A stretch of 64,000 nt of DNA from Seonamhaeicola sediminis (GTDB lineage Bacteria > Bacteroidota > Bacteroidia > Flavobacteriales > Flavobacteriaceae), in NCBI RefSeq assembly GCF_004358095.2, contig NZ_SMZJ02000004.1, positions 694,030-758,029 of the forward strand. Reading direction: 5' to 3'. The position numbers and the translations under genes were made by a program. Shown here piece after piece: positions 63,582 to 64,000 of the stretch. The notes under the pieces were generated by a model that searched no databases, was not told where the DNA came from, and saw nothing but the letters and a program-made list of their open reading frames with translations. Numbering within the stretch: the stretch's first letter is position 1; each line of letters begins with the position of its first letter.

Positions 63582-64000
63582 GATTTTAAAGCTGCTTTTA
63601 TAATTTCTGCCATTTTATTGGCTCTAGCTTTCACTTCGGTTTCTGACCAAGAAAGTTTAATCAAGCAAGAAATATTTCTACCAATGTAGTGATCTGATTG
63701 CTCAAAAGACTTAGTTTTTAGATACTTTAAACCCTCTGTAACTTCTTTTGAAATTGGGAAAAGCGATTTTAATTCTTTCAAATGATTCCATTTACGAATG
63801 TAATGCCAGTTATTATCGTAATAATTCCAACAAGCATCTACTCCACCAACCTTAAAACCTTCAATAACTTTTCTAGTGGTTTCTAAATCTGGCAAAAAGA
63901 AATTTAGAAAAGCACCACTCTCCAGACCTCCTTCTGGAACTGTTCTGAAGGTTACTTCCGGAATTTCACTAAGGGCATCTCTTATAATACTGAAGTTTCG
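63578..64000 (-). CDS. PLP-dependent aminotransferase, DegT/StrS-like, C-terminal part (cut by window edge)
   Basis: The frame is open from base 64000 and stops at 63578, giving about 140 C-terminal residues; its start lies outside the window. The visible sequence runs EVTFRTVPEGGLESGAFLNF, CWNYYDNNWHYIRKWNHLKE, then SDHYIGRNISCLIKLSWSET and a C-terminal helix. The YDNNWHYIRKW stretch and the closing domain look like the small domain of DegT/DnrJ/EryC1/StrS sugar or amino-acid aminotransferases. The catalytic lysine part is missing, so the family call is tentative. Confidence 0.6.
   Translation of the reverse strand, partial: RNFSIIRDALSEIPEVTFRTVPEGGLESGAFLNFFLPDLETTRKVIEGFKVGGVDACWNYYDNNWHYIRKWNHLKELKSLFPISKEVTEGLKYLKTKSFEQSDHYIGRNISCLIKLSWSETEVKARANKMAEIIKAALKS

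Overview
The window reads as a chromosomal segment of a marine-type member of the Flavobacteriaceae (Bacteroidetes). The signs are AT-rich DNA, a TonB-dependent receptor with a carboxypeptidase-like N-domain, bacillithiol synthesis (BshA), Bacteroidetes-type LptD, FtsK and LolA, fasciclin and ThuA lipoproteins, almost no Shine-Dalgarno sequences, several TTG starts, and promoters of the TAnnTTTG type. No rRNA, tRNA, CRISPR array, prophage or transposase was seen. Coding density is high: no stretch over 300 bases lacks a gene, and the longest gaps (7527-7808, 35720-35991, 11596-11857, 55740-55977, 52053-52287) are described below.

Layout. 1-9900: cut TonB-dependent receptor, alanine dehydrogenase with a sugar transferase, proline dehydrogenase, AroB, an Lrp/AsnC regulator, an M14 carboxypeptidase divergent from an XRE regulator across an operator-like repeat array, and small envelope proteins. 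10105-13721: a conserved 496-residue protein of unknown function, then a ThuA/DUF1801/VOC group. 13722-24895: a long minus-strand block with BshA, a GH3/beta-lactamase fusion likely for peptidoglycan recycling, SerB, and an operon joining two HdrB/HdrC-like Fe-S proteins, a 58-residue membrane protein, an MCE lipid-transport protein and a peptidoglycan amidase. 25047-33713: LptD, RidA, GMP reductase, a fasciclin lipoprotein, nitronate monooxygenase and an rRNA methyltransferase. 33809-43143: DnaK, L-serine dehydratase, an S9 peptidase, and a PanB/RluA/aldehyde dehydrogenase run. 43285-51000: a histidine kinase with a separate 7-TM protein, a CPBP protease, an Lrp regulator divergent from a methionine gamma-lyase-like enzyme, and NhaC. 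50672-56478: a peroxide-defence cluster (Prx, Trx, ankyrin protein, KatG, Tpx) interrupted by a cassette-like insertion. 56481-64000: DgkA, then FtsK-LolA-LptF-RibB in one run, and a cut aminotransferase.

How the genes fit together. Most are core functions: envelope building (LptD, LptF, LolA, MCE, amidase, NagZ-like fusion, DgkA), thiol and peroxide defence (BshA, Prx/Trx, KatG, Tpx), amino-acid turnover (Ald, ProDH, SdaA, SerB, MGL-like) and cofactors (PanB, RibB). The least ordinary pieces are the lipoprotein cassette at 52146-52908, which is bounded by a folded attC-like palindrome; the Fe-S/MCE operon with its small membrane protein; the three-gene kinase/7-TM/173-residue unit; and several matched dyads in divergent promoters, above all the paired TTATGCAYGCATAA sites at 31847 and 31943 and the repeats before the XRE gene. 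All functional statements are from reading the sequence and memory of families; no search was run.
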